Source: Dunaliella salina
Lineage: Eukaryota > Chlorophyta > Chlorophyceae > Chlamydomonadales > Dunaliellaceae
Length of the DNA stretch: 17,179 nt
NCBI GenBank assembly: GCA_002284615.2
Contig: MU069988.1
Coordinates: 16,116-33,294 of the forward strand
Direction: 5' to 3'
In this document: positions 16,408-17,179 of the stretch, piece by piece
Layout of the letters: each line of letters starts with the position of its first letter
How positions within the stretch are numbered: the first letter of the stretch is position 1
Translations under genes and position numbers: made by a program
The notes under the pieces: generated by a model
Seen by the model: only the letters and a program-made list of their open reading frames with translations
Databases searched by the model: none
What the model was told of the DNA's origin: nothing

Positions 16408-16735
16408 AAAGAAAAAGATAAGAAAAAGAAAAGAAAAACTGCGTAGGCAGAGAAACTCTCCCTACATCAATTAAGGAAAAGGCACATTGGTTCAAAAGAG
16501 CCGTGAGCCCCCTCCACCACAAGGTATGAAAGTGAGGAAGCTGATGGGGATCTGGAGGGCTAATAGAAACACCTGGCTCTAGAACCTTGCTGTGGAAAGT
16601 ATTCTTGTTTTCAATAAGACGACGTGTGGAGATTAGTTTGTGGGCATATTTAACAGAATGGGCATGAAGTTGTTGATCAAGCTTCGTGGCACGCTGGTGA
16701 TCCAATCCTAGAGATTTGAATTGCTTCAGGGTATG
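16408..16735 (-). mobile_element. 5'-truncated LINE 3' end, terminal motif copy 5
   Basis: Minus strand: SLGLDHQRATKLDQQLHAHS, KYAHKLISTRRLIENK and ISPPDPH match the LINE-A C-terminus (NLGLTKENAQPLASKL, INTRHTLRF, SNPPDLH). The LINE-A stop TAG is CAG here. The tail is CCTTTTCCTTAATTGATGTA, a hairpin (GTAGG-GAGAG-TTT-CTCT-CCTAC) and (CTTTT)n. It sits between two plus-strand reverse transcriptase pieces. I found no convincing target duplication. Confidence 0.8.
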
Positions 16736-17179
16736 CTCATGGGACTTGAAGATGCCAAAATGTTCGGAAAAGACACCTATGCCCTCATCGTAGATTTCAC
16801 CTCAGCCTTCAACACTACTGACCATGACAGGATGCTCTGGATAATGTATGATTTGGGCTTCCCCACTGATGCCATAGACACCGTCAAAAACCTGTATGAA
16901 AATGCCACTACCCAAGTAAGACTGCCTTCAGGAGCTAACACTAAGCAAATTTACGTTGAGAGAGGTACAATTCAAGGTGATACACTCTCACCCTTTCTCT
17001 TTCTCCTCTACATGGAGCCTCTCCTGCGCTGGCTGCATGTTGGGGGACGCGGCTACAAACATGGATGTGTCCCAGACCAAAACACCAATGACAACCACCT
17101 TGCAAATAACCTTAGTAGCGCTGCCTTTGCTGATGACCTCCTCTGCCCAACCAACACAATACAAGACCTGAAAGCACAA
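16712..17179 (+). CDS. LINE-C reverse transcriptase, palm domain (partial, runs off the right edge)
   Basis: Non-LTR reverse transcriptase that would prime on nicked target DNA. The frame is open to the right edge: GLEDAKMFGKDTYALIVDFT, SAFNTTDHDRMLWIMYDLGF, VERGTIQGDTLSPFLFLLYM and SAAFADDLLCPTNT. The catalytic aspartates are the D of VDF (16793-16795) and the FADD box (17126-17137); the GDTLSP motif B is present. No stop or frameshift occurs in about 150 codons, in contrast to all other LINE pieces here. No start codon is claimed, because the 5' end is cut off by the minus-strand fragment. It looks like a different LINE lineage from the 16146-16407 piece, by sequence style only. Confidence 0.9.

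Overview
This window looks like repeat-rich nuclear DNA from a eukaryote with GT-AG introns, most likely a green alga. Two things point there. The one clear host gene is a plant/bacterial-type N-acetylglutamate synthase. The retrotransposons are LINEs with an RNase H and a C-terminal PD-(D/E)xK-like domain, an architecture I associate with RandI/Dualen-type elements of green algae. The taxon is inference; a prasinophyte-like alga is only a guess. Gene density is very low and most of the DNA is satellite, minisatellite or decayed transposon.

Layout. 1-228 is a 32-bp minisatellite cut by the left edge. 230-1900 has nothing I recognise. 1900-4100 is a chain of tandem arrays (about 125-150 bp, 65 bp, 32 bp and shorter units), with a LINE 3' tail at 3131-3190. 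4460-4720 holds two more short arrays. 5321-9318 (+) carries five exons of the C-terminal acetyltransferase (GNAT) half of N-acetylglutamate synthase, the first enzyme of arginine synthesis. They join with consistent phases to a 169-residue stretch ending in a stop. The first of them follows 68 nt of pure AC repeat, and its 3' end plus splice donor is repeated three more times downstream. The N-terminal kinase-fold half is not recognisable here. 9319-13200 is intergenic, with a candidate tRNA-headed SINE (10795-10945, -), another LINE tail, a CTG-rich tract and a 67-bp duplication. 13205-17179 is a mosaic of decayed LINEs in both orientations. It includes a minus-strand copy split by a 258-bp LTR-type insertion with a 5-bp target duplication, a LINE 3' end sitting between plus-strand reverse transcriptase pieces, and an open reverse transcriptase fragment running off the right edge.

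The unifying observation is a LINE 3'-terminal motif of about 50-75 nt (CCTTTCCTTAATGCAYGC, a short hairpin, then a CTTTT-rich tail). It occurs six times in both orientations. Two copies follow recognisable LINE coding remnants, and one is fused to a tRNA-like head. That is the arrangement expected of a SINE mobilised by its partner LINE.
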